Assembly: GCF_900119735.1 (NCBI RefSeq)
Contig: NZ_FPJW01000008.1
Span: 1-64,000 of the forward strand
DNA: 64,000 nt
Origin: Marinospirillum alkaliphilum DSM 21637
GTDB taxonomy: Bacteria > Pseudomonadota > Gammaproteobacteria > Pseudomonadales > Halomonadaceae
Reading direction: 5' to 3'
Shown here: positions 17,574 through 27,591 of the stretch, piece after piece
How positions within the stretch are numbered: position 1 is the stretch's first letter
Layout: every line of letters starts with the position of its first letter
Translations under genes and position numbers: made by a program
Notes under the pieces: generated by a model
The model's input: only the letters and a program-made list of their open reading frames with translations
What the model was told of the DNA's origin: nothing
Database searches by the model: none

Positions 17574-17903
17574 TCAAGTACTTTTAGACGAGTGCTCTTT
17601 AATATGCAAGGAAGAAATACAGGTTTTACCGGTAATTAGCGCAAGTTTTTTGTAACGGGGAAGTTTTTTGACCTGATATTCCAGTTGTAACGCCTGGCGG
17701 TGATTGCCGGCAGGCTGACTGAACACCAGTTTCAGCGGGCCTTTGCCACGCAGTGCCTTGGCTGATCGCTGGTTGTTGGCCTGATGTTCAGCAAAACGCC
17801 GTGCTACGTCCAGGGTGATACCGGTATAGAGTTTTCCGGAAGCCTGCTCCACCATATAGATGTACCAGACGGCTTCGACTACTGGTGGAGCTTCCGGTTG
17901 CAT
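17574..17903 (-). CDS. GIY-YIG nuclease-fold protein (YhbQ/UPF0213-like)
   Basis: A 109-residue small GIY-YIG protein. The two defining strands are WYIYMV (about 13-18) and LYTGIT (about 25-30), followed by the arginine in VARRFAEHQ and the glutamate region LQLEYQVKKL. This subgroup consists of the catalytic domain alone; its substrate is not known with confidence, though some members cleave DNA. The start shares one base with the serB stop (TGATG), so it is translated after serB. The C terminus (HIKEHSSKST) is low in hydrophobics. Confidence 0.87.
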   Translation of the reverse strand: MQPEAPPVVEAVWYIYMVEQASGKLYTGITLDVARRFAEHQANNQRSAKALRGKGPLKLVFSQPAGNHRQALQLEYQVKKLPRYKKLALITGKTCISSLHIKEHSSKST

Positions 17904-19147
17904 CAGTTGTTGTGATGAAGTTCCTGATCGATATCCCGGTCTGAGAAACCAATCAGGTAAAGGATGGCATCCAGTCCCAGGGTAGACAGCGCATGCCTGG
18001 CATTCTGGCGGACCAGTGGTTTGGCGCGGAAGGCTATTCCCAGGCCAGCCAGCCCCAGCATGGGCAGGTCGTTGGCACCGTCACCCACCGCAATCGCCTG
18101 CTCCAGATTGATGCCTTCGTTACGCGCAATCTCCTGCAGCAACTCCGCCTTACGCTGACCATCCACCACGCGGCCTACTACCCGGCCGGTGACCTTGCCA
18201 TCTTCAACTTCCAGCAGGTTGGCGTGTACCTCATCAATACCCAGCTTTTGCTGCAGGTACTCACCAAAATAGGTGAAACCACCCGATAGAATGGCGGTGC
18301 GATACCCCAGGCGCTTGAGGGTGGATACCAGTTTTTCGGCACCTTCGGTGATCGGCAGGCGCTGGGCAATTTTTTCCAGTACCGAGGCATCCAGACCTTT
18401 TAACAAGGCCACACGAGCCTTGAAGCTTTCATTAAAATCCAGCTCACCACACATGGCACGTTCGGTGATTTCGGCCACCTGTTCACCAACACCGGCCTCC
18501 TTGGCCAGTTCATCAATCACTTCGGCCTCAATCAGGGTGGAGTCCATGTCAAACACCACCAGGCGGCGATTACGGCGGTAGATGTTGTCTTCTTGTACCG
18601 CAATATCCACTTCCAGTTCACCGGCCAGCGCCAGGAAATGACGGCGCAGCTCAGCGGTATCGAGCGTGTCGCCTCGTACTGAAAACTCAACACAGGCACG
18701 ACCAGGCTCGGCCAGCCTGGACATGCTGACACGCCCGGACAGGCGATGGATACGATCAATGTTCAGCCCATTTTCTGCCACAGTGCGGGTGACGCGGGCT
18801 ATTTGCTCAGCGGTGATGCGTCGTCCCAGCAGGGTCACGATGTAACGCCCTTTACCCTGACCGGCTACCCAATGCTCATAACTGGCTTCTGCCACAGGTG
18901 TAAAACGGATTTGCATGCCCCACTCATGGGCTTTGAACAGCAGCTCTTGTAATACAGGGGAGTGCTGGGCCTGAGGAGGCAGGTGAGCCAGCAGCCCCAG
19001 CGCCAGGGTGTCGTGAATCACAGCCTGGCCAATATCCAGGATATTGACACCATAACCGGCCAGTATCTCGGTGATGGCCGAAGTGATGCCGGGGCGGTCA
19101 TGCCCAGACAAGTTGATCAACACAATGCTGCGATCCTGAGTATTCAT
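17903..19147 (-). CDS. serB: Phosphoserine phosphatase with N-terminal ACT-like domains
   Basis: A 414-residue enzyme doing the last step of serine synthesis (phosphoserine to serine). The first about 180 residues form two ACT-like modules (LSGHDRPGITSAITEIL and a second starting at YIVTLLGRRITAEQI), as in Pseudomonas SerB. The HAD domain follows: FDMDSTLIEAEV with nucleophile D200 and D202, the ILSGGF motif, and AVGDGANDLPML near the C terminus. The ACT parts suggest feedback by serine, which is an inference. The gene is divergent from the GAF gene across 244 bases and overlaps the GIY-YIG gene by one base. Confidence 0.96.
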   Translation of the reverse strand: MNTQDRSIVLINLSGHDRPGITSAITEILAGYGVNILDIGQAVIHDTLALGLLAHLPPQAQHSPVLQELLFKAHEWGMQIRFTPVAEASYEHWVAGQGKGRYIVTLLGRRITAEQIARVTRTVAENGLNIDRIHRLSGRVSMSRLAEPGRACVEFSVRGDTLDTAELRRHFLALAGELEVDIAVQEDNIYRRNRRLVVFDMDSTLIEAEVIDELAKEAGVGEQVAEITERAMCGELDFNESFKARVALLKGLDASVLEKIAQRLPITEGAEKLVSTLKRLGYRTAILSGGFTYFGEYLQQKLGIDEVHANLLEVEDGKVTGRVVGRVVDGQRKAELLQEIARNEGINLEQAIAVGDGANDLPMLGLAGLGIAFRAKPLVRQNARHALSTLGLDAILYLIGFSDRDIDQELHHNN

Positions 19148-19189
19148 CTGCCGCCCATAAAAAGAGTGAAATCTTCCAGCAAAAATTAA

Positions 19190-19229
19190 CCCTGCTTTCT
19201 ATACTGACTGGGAACAACAAAAAGCAGGG
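19190..19229. repeat. Inverted repeat in the serB/GAF divergent region
   Basis: CCCTGCTTT at 19190-19198 and AAAGCAGGG at 19221-19229 form a perfect 9-base inverted repeat around a 22-base loop, about 45 bases upstream of serB. It could be an operator or leader hairpin. Nothing identifies a protein that would bind it. Confidence 0.4.
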
Positions 19230-19391
19230 AGGCACGATCAACACTGTCGATTCAGCAAAGGTGAATACAGGAGTCAGTGTTGATCAGTGATAACCCGGCT
19301 GTCCCGGTAGCCGACAATTATAGCCTTCCTCTGTGTCGGCATGCACGTCCGGGCAGATGCAGCTTTGCAAGCAGACTGGAGTCTCAGGCCA

Positions 19392-19853
19392 ATGAAATCT
19401 CAGCATCGCCTGAATATCGATCATCTGACCCCCTGGCTGGGGGAGGTTTGTGCCCCCAGCTTTCGCCGGGTAGCCCTTAACTGCAAGCGTCTTTTTAATG
19501 TTCCTGTTGCGGCAGTCGGTTTACGGGAAGACCGGCATATCCGCCTGTTTTTTTCTGGTGAAAGCCAGCAACGCCTGTTGGTGGATGATGCCTTGTGTGG
19601 CTTGCCGCTAGCGATTCCGGCAGAACAGATAGTGATCCCTGACTTGCAACAGCTTCCTGAGGAGTTGCAGCCACACTTGGCGCTGGCGTTGGGTGTACGC
19701 AGTTATGCTGGCGTACCTGTGTTTGCCGGGCGTCAGTTGCTTGGCAGCCTCAGTATTGCTGATCATCAGCCGCGTCAGTTTGATGTCAGGGAAGTGCAGC
19801 GTTTAAAAGACCTGGCGGTCTGGACCGGTGCACTGTTGGACTTGCATCTTTGA
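19392..19853 (+). CDS. GAF domain protein
   Basis: A 153-residue protein consisting of one GAF domain: AVGLREDRHIRLFFSG, the LCGLPLAIPAEQIVIPDL middle, then RSYAGVPVFAGRQLLGSLSI and QFDVREVQRLKDLA. No output domain is attached. The start at 19392 is preferred over an upstream in-frame ATG (19341) because GGAG lies 10 bases before it and the domain begins soon after. The core CG-P arrangement resembles GAF domains linked to cyclic-nucleotide or redox sensing, but the ligand is unknown. It lies 73 bases before a chemoreceptor gene on the same strand and may share its transcript. Confidence 0.8.
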   Translation: MKSQHRLNIDHLTPWLGEVCAPSFRRVALNCKRLFNVPVAAVGLREDRHIRLFFSGESQQRLLVDDALCGLPLAIPAEQIVIPDLQQLPEELQPHLALALGVRSYAGVPVFAGRQLLGSLSIADHQPRQFDVREVQRLKDLAVWTGALLDLHL

Positions 19854-19926
19854 ATTGCTGTATCTATATCTGTTGAAACAACCCATCAAGAAGAACAACA
19901 GCCATTAACGGAAAAAGGAAATCCCC

Positions 19927-21870
19927 ATGACTCGTTCAAATGCTGCCGATCGCTCCGGGCTGGGTTTCGGTGCGCGTCTGACATTGATGATTCTAGCCTT
20001 GTTGCTGGTGTCCATCACCCTGCTGATCAGTCTGGTGATGCTGCAATACCGCCAGGCTTTGACTCAGGATGTATTAAATGAAATGACAACGCGAAGCCAG
20101 GGTAATGCTGGAGCTTTTACGGACTGGCTGCTGGCGCGGCAGGATGAAATGCGCTATCTGGCCACCGTGGATGCAGTGGTGAACCTGGATGCGGATGCCA
20201 GTGCACAACTCATGGCACGGATGACAGAGTTGGGCGGGTTTTATGACACCATTTTTCTGGTCAGTCCTGAAGGGCGAGGTCTGGCTGGTGTCAGTCTTGA
20301 AAACGGTCGGGCGCGCATCATGAGCAGTGATGAGGCTTACGCCTTTAATGTAGCAGATCGTGACTGGTTTCGTTCAGCCATCTCGGGGCGGGATACCTTT
20401 TCGCAGCCGGTGATTTCACGGGCAACCGGTAATCAGGTGAGCACTGTGGCCATTCCGGTGCGGCAGGATGGCCGCATTGTTGCCGTGATGCGCGGTGCAG
20501 TGCAGATCAATACTCTGGTGGATCGATTGGCAGCCTTGCGAAGGGATGCTGGTACGGAAATTTACATGATTGGCAGTAATGGCCGGGCAATTACACCGGC
20601 TGCTTCCATTGGTAATGCTGAAGTCGAGTTGCAAACAGAAGCTGCAGTTGCAGCTCGGAACCGTCAGAACCTTACTGGTGAATATACCAATGCGGCGGGG
20701 CAGCCAGTGATTGGCAGTCTGGCATTCATTGAACTGCTGGGCTGGGGCCTGGCAGTGGAAACCGAGTCCCGGGTTGCCATGGCGGAGTTGTATCGCATGT
20801 TATGGCTGGTGGTTGGTTTGACGCTGGTGGTGCTGGTGGTGTCGATGGGGGTTTGTATGTTGCTGGTGCGTTCTGTCACTCGCACTTTGGGTGGTGATCC
20901 CGCTTATGCTGCTGATGTGGTGCATCTGGTTTCCGAGGGGGATCTGGTGACACCGATTGCCTTGAAAAAAGGCGATGACACCAGTCTGCTGGCTTCCATT
21001 CACACCATGCAGCTGAAGCTGCGGCATATTCTTGGTGAGATCGGCAGCTATTCCGATCAGGTTGCGGCGGCTTCGACACAATTGGCTCAGATCAATGATC
21101 AGACCAGTCAGGGTATTCAGACCCAGGCCGAAGAAATCAGCAGCTCAGCGGCTGCCATGACAGAAATGACGGCCACATTGGAGGAGGTGGCGCGTAATAC
21201 CCAGAACACTGCGGATGCCTCCAGGGATGCCTTGACGGCAGCGAATAATGGGCGTCAGGCAGTACGCTCAACACTGGATAGCATCAGTGAGCTGAGTCAG
21301 GAAGTTGAGCATGCCACACAGACCATCAATGAACTGAAAGAAAACAGCGATCAGATTGGCAAGATTCTGGTGGTGATCGAAGGGATAGCTGAACAGACCA
21401 ATCTGCTGGCACTGAATGCTGCCATTGAAGCGGCACGTGCCGGAGACAGCGGGCGTGGATTTGCGGTCGTGGCGGATGAAGTGCGTAGCCTGGCCAGCCG
21501 CACCATGGCCTCAACCACCGAAATTCAAGCCATGATTGAACGCTTGCAGAAGGGGGCTGATCGGGCGGTGGTGGCCATGGATGTCAGTCTCAAGGGTACT
21601 CACTCCAGTGTGGCCAGTGCGCGTGAAATGGATGAAAAGCTTAACCATATTGCCGATGCGGTCCAGCAGATCGACCAGAATGCCCAGCAGATTGCCAGTG
21701 CCACGGAAGAGCAAACGCTGGTGTCTCGAGACATCAATCAGAGCATCAACAATATCAGTGAAGTGGCTGAAATGACGGCAGGCAGTGTCAGGGAGTCATC
21801 AGAGGCCAGTGAATCCCTGGCGCATCTGGCGGAACAGCTGAAGGGGCTGGTGGCCCAGTTCCGGACCTGA
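19927..21870 (+). CDS. Methyl-accepting chemotaxis protein, dCache_1 type
   Basis: A 647-residue chemoreceptor. TM1 spans about residues 18-40, a periplasmic double-Cache domain about 45-285 ([20 protein letters not shown], then [20 protein letters not shown] and an [11 protein letters not shown] strand), TM2 about 290-313, then HAMP and a long signalling hairpin. The tip with [18 protein letters not shown] lies at about 487-504. A dCache_1 domain usually binds amino acids, amines or organic acids; the specific ligand is not readable. AAAAAGGAAA precedes the ATG. There is no C-terminal NWETF-like CheR/CheB tether. It sits in the inner membrane and signals to CheA/CheW. Confidence 0.95.
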   Translation: MTRSNAADRSGLGFGARLTLMILALLLVSITLLISLVMLQYRQALTQDVLNEMTTRSQGNAGAFTDWLLARQDEMRYLATVDAVVNLDADASAQLMARMTELGGFYDTIFLVSPEGRGLAGVSLENGRARIMSSDEAYAFNVADRDWFRSAISGRDTFSQPVISRATGNQVSTVAIPVRQDGRIVAVMRGAVQINTLVDRLAALRRDAGTEIYMIGSNGRAITPAASIGNAEVELQTEAAVAARNRQNLTGEYTNAAGQPVIGSLAFIELLGWGLAVETESRVAMAELYRMLWLVVGLTLVVLVVSMGVCMLLVRSVTRTLGGDPAYAADVVHLVSEGDLVTPIALKKGDDTSLLASIHTMQLKLRHILGEIGSYSDQVAAASTQLAQINDQTSQGIQTQAEEISSSAAAMTEMTATLEEVARNTQNTADASRDALTAANNGRQAVRSTLDSISELSQEVEHATQTINELKENSDQIGKILVVIEGIAEQTNLLALNAAIEAARAGDSGRGFAVVADEVRSLASRTMASTTEIQAMIERLQKGADRAVVAMDVSLKGTHSSVASAREMDEKLNHIADAVQQIDQNAQQIASATEEQTLVSRDINQSINNISEVAEMTAGSVRESSEASESLAHLAEQLKGLVAQFRT

Positions 21871-21918
21871 TGGTAAGATCGCGCCATCAACCACCCTTGT
21901 TAAGGAAGATTACCCGGC

Positions 21919-22491
21919 ATGGCCGAACAAGAAGCAGCACCTTCCAACCTGATCTGGATCGATCTGGAAATGACCGGTCTGGATCCGGTGAAAGAGCGCA
22001 TCATTGAAATTGCCACCATCGTGACTGACAGTGAGTTGAACATCATTGAAGAAGGCCCGGTGATGGCTATCCATCAGCCAGACAGCCTGCTGGATGCCAT
22101 GGATGAGTGGTGTACACGTACCCATGGCGCATCAGGTCTGACCCAGCGTGTGAAAGAAAGCCTTATCAGCACCGCTGAAGCAGAAACGCGTACACTGGAA
22201 TTCCTGCAGCGCCATGTAAAAGCTGGTGCCAGCCCGATGTGTGGCAACAGCGTGCATCAGGATCGGCGTTTTCTGCAGCAGGAAATGCCTGCATTGGAAG
22301 TTTTTTTCCATTACCGCAATCTGGATGTGTCCACCCTGAAAGAGCTGGCCAAACGCTGGCATCCGGAACTGCCAAAAAAATTCAAGAAAACTGGCACCCA
22401 TCTGGCATTGGATGACATCCGTGAGTCCATTGCGGAACTGCGTTTTTATCGTGAAGAGTTCATTCGCCTACCGGAAAACCCAGCTAAATGA
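21919..22491 (+). CDS. orn: Oligoribonuclease
   Basis: A 190-residue 3'-5' exoribonuclease of the DEDDh family that degrades short RNA oligomers and pGpG. The catalytic acids are visible: D15 and E17 in [10 protein letters not shown], the aspartate in [10 protein letters not shown], and the D in [10 protein letters not shown] with the preceding H of [13 protein letters not shown] lies upstream of the ATG. The gene ends within the rsgA start (ATGA). The orn-rsgA pair is conserved in Gammaproteobacteria. The gene is normally essential in this group. Confidence 0.98.
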   Translation: MAEQEAAPSNLIWIDLEMTGLDPVKERIIEIATIVTDSELNIIEEGPVMAIHQPDSLLDAMDEWCTRTHGASGLTQRVKESLISTAEAETRTLEFLQRHVKAGASPMCGNSVHQDRRFLQQEMPALEVFFHYRNLDVSTLKELAKRWHPELPKKFKKTGTHLALDDIRESIAELRFYREEFIRLPENPAK

Positions 22492-23528
22492 GTGGCCGCA
22501 AGCTGACCCGCCAGCAACAGTGGCGTATCGATAAGGTACAACAGGAACGTAATGAACGCGCCCAGCGCAAGGACAGTCGCCTGGATGAAGGGCAGTTGGG
22601 TGCTTCACAAGCGGGTCTGGTGACAGCCCATTTTGGTCGCCAGGTCGAGGTTGAGGCGCTGGAGGGTGAGTTACTGGGTCAGCGTCAACGCTGTCATGTG
22701 CGGGCCAATGTGGATAGCCTGGTCACCGGTGACAAGGTTAGCTGGCGCCCTCATCTACTGCCCGATGAAAGTGGTGTGGTGGAATCTCGCCACGACCGCC
22801 ACAGCCTGTTGGCACGACCCGACATGCGCGGTGTGATGAAAGCCATTGCCGCCAACGTGGATCAGCTGTTGCTGGTGATTGCACCCGAACCTGAACCTCA
22901 CGCCAACCTGATTGACCGTTATCTGGTGGCTGCCGAACACACCGGCATCAGCCCCTTGCTGGTGATCAACAAGTGGGATCTGATGGAAGCGGGTCGACTG
23001 GATGCTGTGCTGGTTCAACGGGTCGAGCAGTTATTGGTGACTTACCGCAAGCTTGGCTACCAGGTGCTGATCAGCTCTACACAGCGTCAGCAGGAAGATC
23101 TGCAACAATTGCAGGAACATTTAAAAGACCGTATCAGTGTGTTTGTTGGTCAATCCGGGGTTGGAAAATCATCCCTGATCAACCTCCTGTTGCCCGGAGT
23201 GGATCTGCGGGTAGGCAGCCTGTCAGAAGATACCCGCAAAGGGCGCCACACCACCACCACCGCCAGACTGTTCCACTTCCCCGTCGGTGGGCAGTTGATT
23301 GACTCGCCCGGCATCCGTGAGTTTTCCCTCGGTTTTCTGCAACCGGATGAAGTGGCTCAGGGCTTTTGTGAATTCCGTCCTTATCTTGGCCATTGCCGTT
23401 TCCGGGATTGCCGCCACCAGCAAGACCCTGGTTGTGCCTTGCGTGAGGCTGTGGAGCAGGGCCATATTGCCGCCAGTCGCTTTAACAGCTATCACCATAT
23501 CGTTAAAAGCCTGCAGGAAGCCGACTGA
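22488..23528 (+). CDS. rsgA: Small ribosomal subunit biogenesis GTPase RsgA
   Basis: A 346-residue circularly permuted GTPase that checks late 30S assembly. In order: an OB-fold domain (about 40-115, with an [12 protein letters not shown] loop), the G4 motif NKWDLM, the P-loop [22 protein letters not shown] (G2 region), DSPGIREF (G3), and a C-terminal zinc domain [14 protein letters not shown] with the Cys/His ligands. The permuted G4-G1-G3 order is the family hallmark. Its start overlaps the orn stop by four bases. The N terminus is basic, as usual for rRNA binding. Confidence 0.97.
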   Translation: MSGRKLTRQQQWRIDKVQQERNERAQRKDSRLDEGQLGASQAGLVTAHFGRQVEVEALEGELLGQRQRCHVRANVDSLVTGDKVSWRPHLLPDESGVVESRHDRHSLLARPDMRGVMKAIAANVDQLLLVIAPEPEPHANLIDRYLVAAEHTGISPLLVINKWDLMEAGRLDAVLVQRVEQLLVTYRKLGYQVLISSTQRQQEDLQQLQEHLKDRISVFVGQSGVGKSSLINLLLPGVDLRVGSLSEDTRKGRHTTTTARLFHFPVGGQLIDSPGIREFSLGFLQPDEVAQGFCEFRPYLGHCRFRDCRHQQDPGCALREAVEQGHIAASRFNSYHHIVKSLQEAD

Positions 23529-23557
23529 GTACGGCATTGGTTTTTTAACGCGGAATT

Positions 23558-23571
23558 ACCACTTAAGTGGT
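23558..23571. promoter_or_regulatory. 14-bp perfect palindrome upstream of the dCache_3 chemoreceptor
   Basis: ACCACTTAAGTGGT is self-complementary over 14 bases. It lies 30 bases after the rsgA stop and about 95 bases before the chemoreceptor start. A weak -10-like TATATT sits downstream at 23597-23602. It may be an operator or part of a weak rsgA terminator; there is no T-run directly after it on the plus strand. Confidence 0.35.
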
Positions 23572-23664
23572 GTGGTTGTTTGGTTGCAATATTCGTTATA
23601 TTTGTTGTTGGGTGTAATGCTGGCGTGGCTTTTTAAACAGATTATAACAAAGGCGGTGGTCGCT

Positions 23665-25587
23665 ATGCTGAAATCAATGAGAATCGGGACACGCATCATG
23701 CTGGGCATTGCTGCCCTGTTGCTGGCCATTATCCTGTTGATTGCCTGGGCCGTGATGCAGCAGATTCAGGGCATCGTGCGGGAAGCTGAAGAGCGTGAAC
23801 TGAGTGGCATCCATGCCAGTGTGCTGGCCAGCATTGATGATGAAGCGCGTATAGCCTCTGCGTTGGCAGGTGCTTTAACACAGCTGGAAGGAGTGACCGA
23901 GCGCTTTGCGGCTCAGGATAGGGACGGACTGCTGGCATTGCTGGAGCCAGCCAACCGTTTTCTGATGCAGCATTATGCCGTGCGTCAGTTCCAGTTTCAT
24001 TTGCCACCTGCAACCTCCTTTTTGCGTGTGCATCAACCTGCAACCTATGGTGATGACCTGTCTGGTTTCCGTCATACCGTTGTTGCTGTTAACCGTAACC
24101 AGCAGGTGGTGACTGGTCTGGAGCTGGGCGTGGCTGGCTTGGGTATTCGAGGCGTGGTGCCGGTTTATCATGCTGGTCAGCATATCGGTTCGGCTGAGCT
24201 GGGCATGTCTTTTGGTCAGCCTTTTTTTGATCGCATCAAGGCTGACAGTGATCCAGCCCAGCGTTTGCAGCTGGCTTTGCATACCCTGCAGGCAGATCGC
24301 AGTCTGCGAACCTTCGCCAGCACCCTGGATGGCAAAAATCTGCTGGAAATGTCGAAGCTGCAACAGGCATTGCAGCAACCAGTGTTGAGTAGCCTGCAAC
24401 TGGCAGGCGTGGACTCTGCTGTGTATGCCGCTCCGGTTCGTGATTTCAGTGGTGAGTTGATTGGAGTGCTGGAAGTAGCGGTGGACCGTACCGGTTATGT
24501 GGCAGCCATGGCGGCAGCCCGAAACACTGTTTTGGGTATAGGTTTGGTGGCGTTACTGGTGGGATTGTTGCTGGCCTGGCTGATTGGCCGGACGATTGTG
24601 CAGCCCTTGCAGCATACCGTGGCTGCCATGGCTGATATTGCAGAGGGTGAGGGCGATCTGACCCGTCGCATGGATGCTGTGGGCCGTGATGAACTGACGG
24701 ATTTGGCGCGTGCTTTTAACCGTTTTGCCGGCCGGGTGCAGGAAACGGTGGGTCAGGTGGCAGGCTCAACCGGTCAGTTGTCAGCCGCTGCTGAACAGAT
24801 GTCTTCAATCACGGCAGAAACCAATCTGAACATTCAGCAGCAGCGCCAGGAAATTGAGCAGGTGGTTGCTGCAATGAATGAAATGACAGCGACGGTGCAA
24901 GAAGTGGCACGTAATGCCGAGTCGGCAGCCGCTTCGGCACGTGAGGCTGATGATGAGGCTGCACAGGGTGGTGAAGTGGTGACCGGCACCATTCGTGCCA
25001 TAGAGCAGATGGCTGAAGGCATGGAAAACACCTCCGGTGTGATTGATCTGCTGGGGCGTGATATTGAAGGCATCAGTTCGGTGCTGGATGTGATTCGGGG
25101 TGTGGCTGAGCAGACGAACCTGTTGGCATTGAATGCCGCCATTGAGGCTGCGCGTGCAGGAGAGGCTGGCCGTGGATTTGCTGTGGTGGCGGATGAGGTG
25201 CGCACGCTGGCCAGTCGTACCCAGGACTCCACCCAGGAAATTGAAAAGATGATCCACGCGCTACAGGATCGTGCCCATCAAGCTGTTGGTTCGATGAAGC
25301 AAAGCCATCAGGATGCCCGTAATATTGTGCAACAAGCGGCAGGTGTTTCTGCCGCACTGGAAGGCATTACCACGGCCATTCGTCGCATCAGTGAAATGAA
25401 TGAGCAAATTGCTTCTGCTGCGGAAGAGCAAAGCTCGGTGGCTGAAGAGATCAATCGCAACATCATCAATATCAATGATGTGTCTGAGCAGACGGCTGCA
25501 GGTGCCAGTCAGACCAATACTGCAGGGCAACAACTGGCTCAGCTGGCGACTGATCTGCAGGCGCTGGTCAATCGTTTCCGCTACTGA
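23665..25587 (+). CDS. Methyl-accepting chemotaxis protein, dCache_3 type
   Basis: A 640-residue chemoreceptor. The N terminus [20 protein letters not shown] leads into TM1; the periplasmic domain carries the dCache_3 pattern [18 protein letters not shown], then [12 protein letters not shown] and [22 protein letters not shown]2 (about 285-310) is followed by HAMP and the signalling hairpin, whose tip [21 protein letters not shown] begins at about residue 481. The start at 23665 is the most natural N terminus; in-frame codons further upstream would add residues with no family match. dCache_3 ligands are poorly known. Its hairpin differs in sequence from the dCache_1 receptor upstream, so the two are not a recent duplication. 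Confidence 0.93.
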   Translation: MLKSMRIGTRIMLGIAALLLAIILLIAWAVMQQIQGIVREAEERELSGIHASVLASIDDEARIASALAGALTQLEGVTERFAAQDRDGLLALLEPANRFLMQHYAVRQFQFHLPPATSFLRVHQPATYGDDLSGFRHTVVAVNRNQQVVTGLELGVAGLGIRGVVPVYHAGQHIGSAELGMSFGQPFFDRIKADSDPAQRLQLALHTLQADRSLRTFASTLDGKNLLEMSKLQQALQQPVLSSLQLAGVDSAVYAAPVRDFSGELIGVLEVAVDRTGYVAAMAAARNTVLGIGLVALLVGLLLAWLIGRTIVQPLQHTVAAMADIAEGEGDLTRRMDAVGRDELTDLARAFNRFAGRVQETVGQVAGSTGQLSAAAEQMSSITAETNLNIQQQRQEIEQVVAAMNEMTATVQEVARNAESAAASAREADDEAAQGGEVVTGTIRAIEQMAEGMENTSGVIDLLGRDIEGISSVLDVIRGVAEQTNLLALNAAIEAARAGEAGRGFAVVADEVRTLASRTQDSTQEIEKMIHALQDRAHQAVGSMKQSHQDARNIVQQAAGVSAALEGITTAIRRISEMNEQIASAAEEQSSVAEEINRNIININDVSEQTAAGASQTNTAGQQLAQLATDLQALVNRFRY

Positions 25588-25588
25588 G

Positions 25589-26605
25589 TCAGTCCATCAG
25601 TTTGCGCATTTCTTCATGCAGGCGGGCGTCCAGCAGCAAGGGCGCCTGAGCCAGCCAGCGATTGCTGGTCATCAGATCACGCAGCAGTTGAACGGATAAT
25701 ACCGGACCACGCCAGGCTGCGCCTTTGCCTTTACCACTGTCACTGGTGGTGCTGGCAAAGTCTTTCAGGTAGTCCTTCCAGAAGGCTGGAATGAAACGTC
25801 TTACAGGGCGCTGGCTCTGGATGGCCAGGCGCTCGGCAATCACCAGTCCCTGGTGATCCAGATCACCAAAATGCACATGGGGCACAAACTGCGGCAGGAA
25901 GCGTAAAAAATCACCTGCCAGTGGCAGTTGATCAGGTGCAACCCAGATGGCCAACAGGTTTTCCGGCAGGTCGATATCCAGAAAAACACCACGATCCTCA
26001 ATGGTCATGACCAGATAGGGGAGTTCACCATCCAGTTCCTGGATCTGTCGAAAATCCCGCTCGGGCAAAACGGCTTCAGAAAGTTGTCGCCAGATCTTTT
26101 TTAATTCAATGGCAGTGCCGTGTTTGCGCACCAGCCGCAGGTCCATGTTGCCACGCAGGTGTAAACACCGGTCGTCACTTAATTCAATCTGGGGTAATTC
26201 TTTGTAGAGGTGTTCCGGTAAGGGTGTTTCCGGGTTGCCCAATAAAGCCTGCTGCAAGCTACGCCGGTTGAGCACTCTGGGCAGGTCGGAACGGAGTTGC
26301 TCCTTGATGAAGCCCCAGCGCTGCTCAAAGGCTTCCCCCAGCATCAACTGGTCACCTTCCAGCGCATCCAGCCATTCACGCCATTCCGGCAGGCGTAGGT
26401 CCAGCAGTTCCACCAGGCCCGATCGTCCACGCACACTGAGCATGAAGTTGTCATCTTCATCTTCAGGCACCAGCCAGTTGCTGGCGATGAGCTCATCCAC
26501 CAGCGGTGCATTGGCATGAGTACGCCGCACTCGCTCATGTTTGTGGAGTGTCAGCGCAGCTTCCTGTATTGGCAGTGATTGCCAGTCGATCTGGGCATCC
26601 AGCAT
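25589..26605 (-). CDS. Orphan protein with a JetD/DUF2220-like Toprim domain
   Basis: A 338-residue protein. The C-terminal half resembles the Toprim domain of Wadjet JetD (DUF2220): E215 in LPENLLAIW fits the conserved acidic residue of the ENxxx motif, and D248/D250 in HFGDLDHQGLVIAERL fit the metal-binding GDxDxxG motif, followed by a buried MDxxx-like PAFWKDYLKDF region. The first about 90 residues (LTLHKHERVRRTHANAP) look like a winged helix. AAAGGA seven bases before the ATG supports the start. No jetA, jetB or jetC gene lies in the window; its neighbours are a chemoreceptor (convergent) and rimK (upstream on the same strand, 15 bases away). DNA cleavage is a guess from the fold. Confidence 0.6.
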   Translation of the reverse strand: MLDAQIDWQSLPIQEAALTLHKHERVRRTHANAPLVDELIASNWLVPEDEDDNFMLSVRGRSGLVELLDLRLPEWREWLDALEGDQLMLGEAFEQRWGFIKEQLRSDLPRVLNRRSLQQALLGNPETPLPEHLYKELPQIELSDDRCLHLRGNMDLRLVRKHGTAIELKKIWRQLSEAVLPERDFRQIQELDGELPYLVMTIEDRGVFLDIDLPENLLAIWVAPDQLPLAGDFLRFLPQFVPHVHFGDLDHQGLVIAERLAIQSQRPVRRFIPAFWKDYLKDFASTTSDSGKGKGAAWRGPVLSVQLLRDLMTSNRWLAQAPLLLDARLHEEMRKLMD

Positions 26606-26620
26606 GACCTGTCCTTTTAT

Positions 26621-27526
26621 TTATCCTCGACCACGGGTTCTGTTTTTATTGGGACCTGCATTGCGGGCAATGAATTCAATGATCTGGCCCGCTACATCCT
26701 TGCCGGTAGCGGCTTCAATGCCTTCCAGCCCCGGAGATGAGTTGACCTCCATCACCACGGGTCCATGGTTGGATCGTAACAGATCCACGCCGCAGACGCG
26801 TAATCCCATGGCACGAGCTGCGCGTATTGCGGTGGAGCGCTCTTCCGGTGTGATTTTCACCAGCTCTGCAGTGCCACCCCGGTGCAGGTTGGAGCGGAAT
26901 TCACCGGGCATGGCCTGGCGTTTCATGGCTGCAACCACCTTCTCACCAATCACAAAACAGCGGATATCGGCACCACCAGCCTCTTTGATGTACTCCTGCA
27001 CCATGATATTGGCTTTTAAGCCCATGAATGCCTGAATCACACTTTCTGCAGCTTTTTCGGTTTCAGCCAGCACCACACCAATGCCCTGGGTACCTTCCAG
27101 CAACTTGATGACCAGCGGTGCACCACCCACCATACGAATCAGGTCAGGAATGTCATCCGGGGAGTGGGCAAATCCTGTCACCGGCAGACCGATACCCTTG
27201 CGTGACAATAATTGCAGTGAGCGCAGTTTATCCCGCGAGCGGGTAATGGCGACTGACTCATTGAGGGTGTAGACCCCCATCATTTCAAACTGGCGTAGCA
27301 CCGCGGCACCATAAAAGGTGACGGATGCACCAATGCGAGGAATCACCGCATCAAAATGCTCAAGGTCTGCACCCTTGTAGTGGATGGTTGGCTTGTGGGT
27401 GGCAATGTTCATGTAACACCGCAGGGTATCAATGACCCTGGCAGTGTGGCCCTGCTGTTCAGCAGCCTCCACCAGACGGCGGGTTGAATAAAGGCTGGCG
27501 TTGCGGGAAAGAATAGCTAGATGCAT
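26621..27526 (-). CDS. rimK: Ribosomal protein S6 glutamate ligase RimK
   Basis: A 301-residue ATP-grasp ligase that adds glutamates to the C terminus of ribosomal protein S6. The N-terminal domain opens [20 protein letters not shown]; the ATP-grasp part includes [50 protein letters not shown] and the metal-binding [15 protein letters not shown]. All match RimK rather than the related LysX or MptN. The following RimB-type protease gene is 65 bases upstream on the same strand, as in Pseudomonas rim loci. A short basic tail (NKNRTRGRG) ends the protein. Confidence 0.95.
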   Translation of the reverse strand: MHLAILSRNASLYSTRRLVEAAEQQGHTARVIDTLRCYMNIATHKPTIHYKGADLEHFDAVIPRIGASVTFYGAAVLRQFEMMGVYTLNESVAITRSRDKLRSLQLLSRKGIGLPVTGFAHSPDDIPDLIRMVGGAPLVIKLLEGTQGIGVVLAETEKAAESVIQAFMGLKANIMVQEYIKEAGGADIRCFVIGEKVVAAMKRQAMPGEFRSNLHRGGTAELVKITPEERSTAIRAARAMGLRVCGVDLLRSNHGPVVMEVNSSPGLEGIEAATGKDVAGQIIEFIARNAGPNKNRTRGRG

Positions 27527-27591
27527 GGATCAGTTGGGTCCAGAGAAAAAAACTTAAGGTAGGTGAACCAGTCGCTGACAAACGAACCGGT

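Noticed and set aside
23299-23664. In-frame N-terminal extension of the dCache_3 chemoreceptor into rsgA
   Set aside because: The extra residues overlap rsgA in another frame and do not resemble a chemoreceptor; the family-like N terminus starts at 23665.
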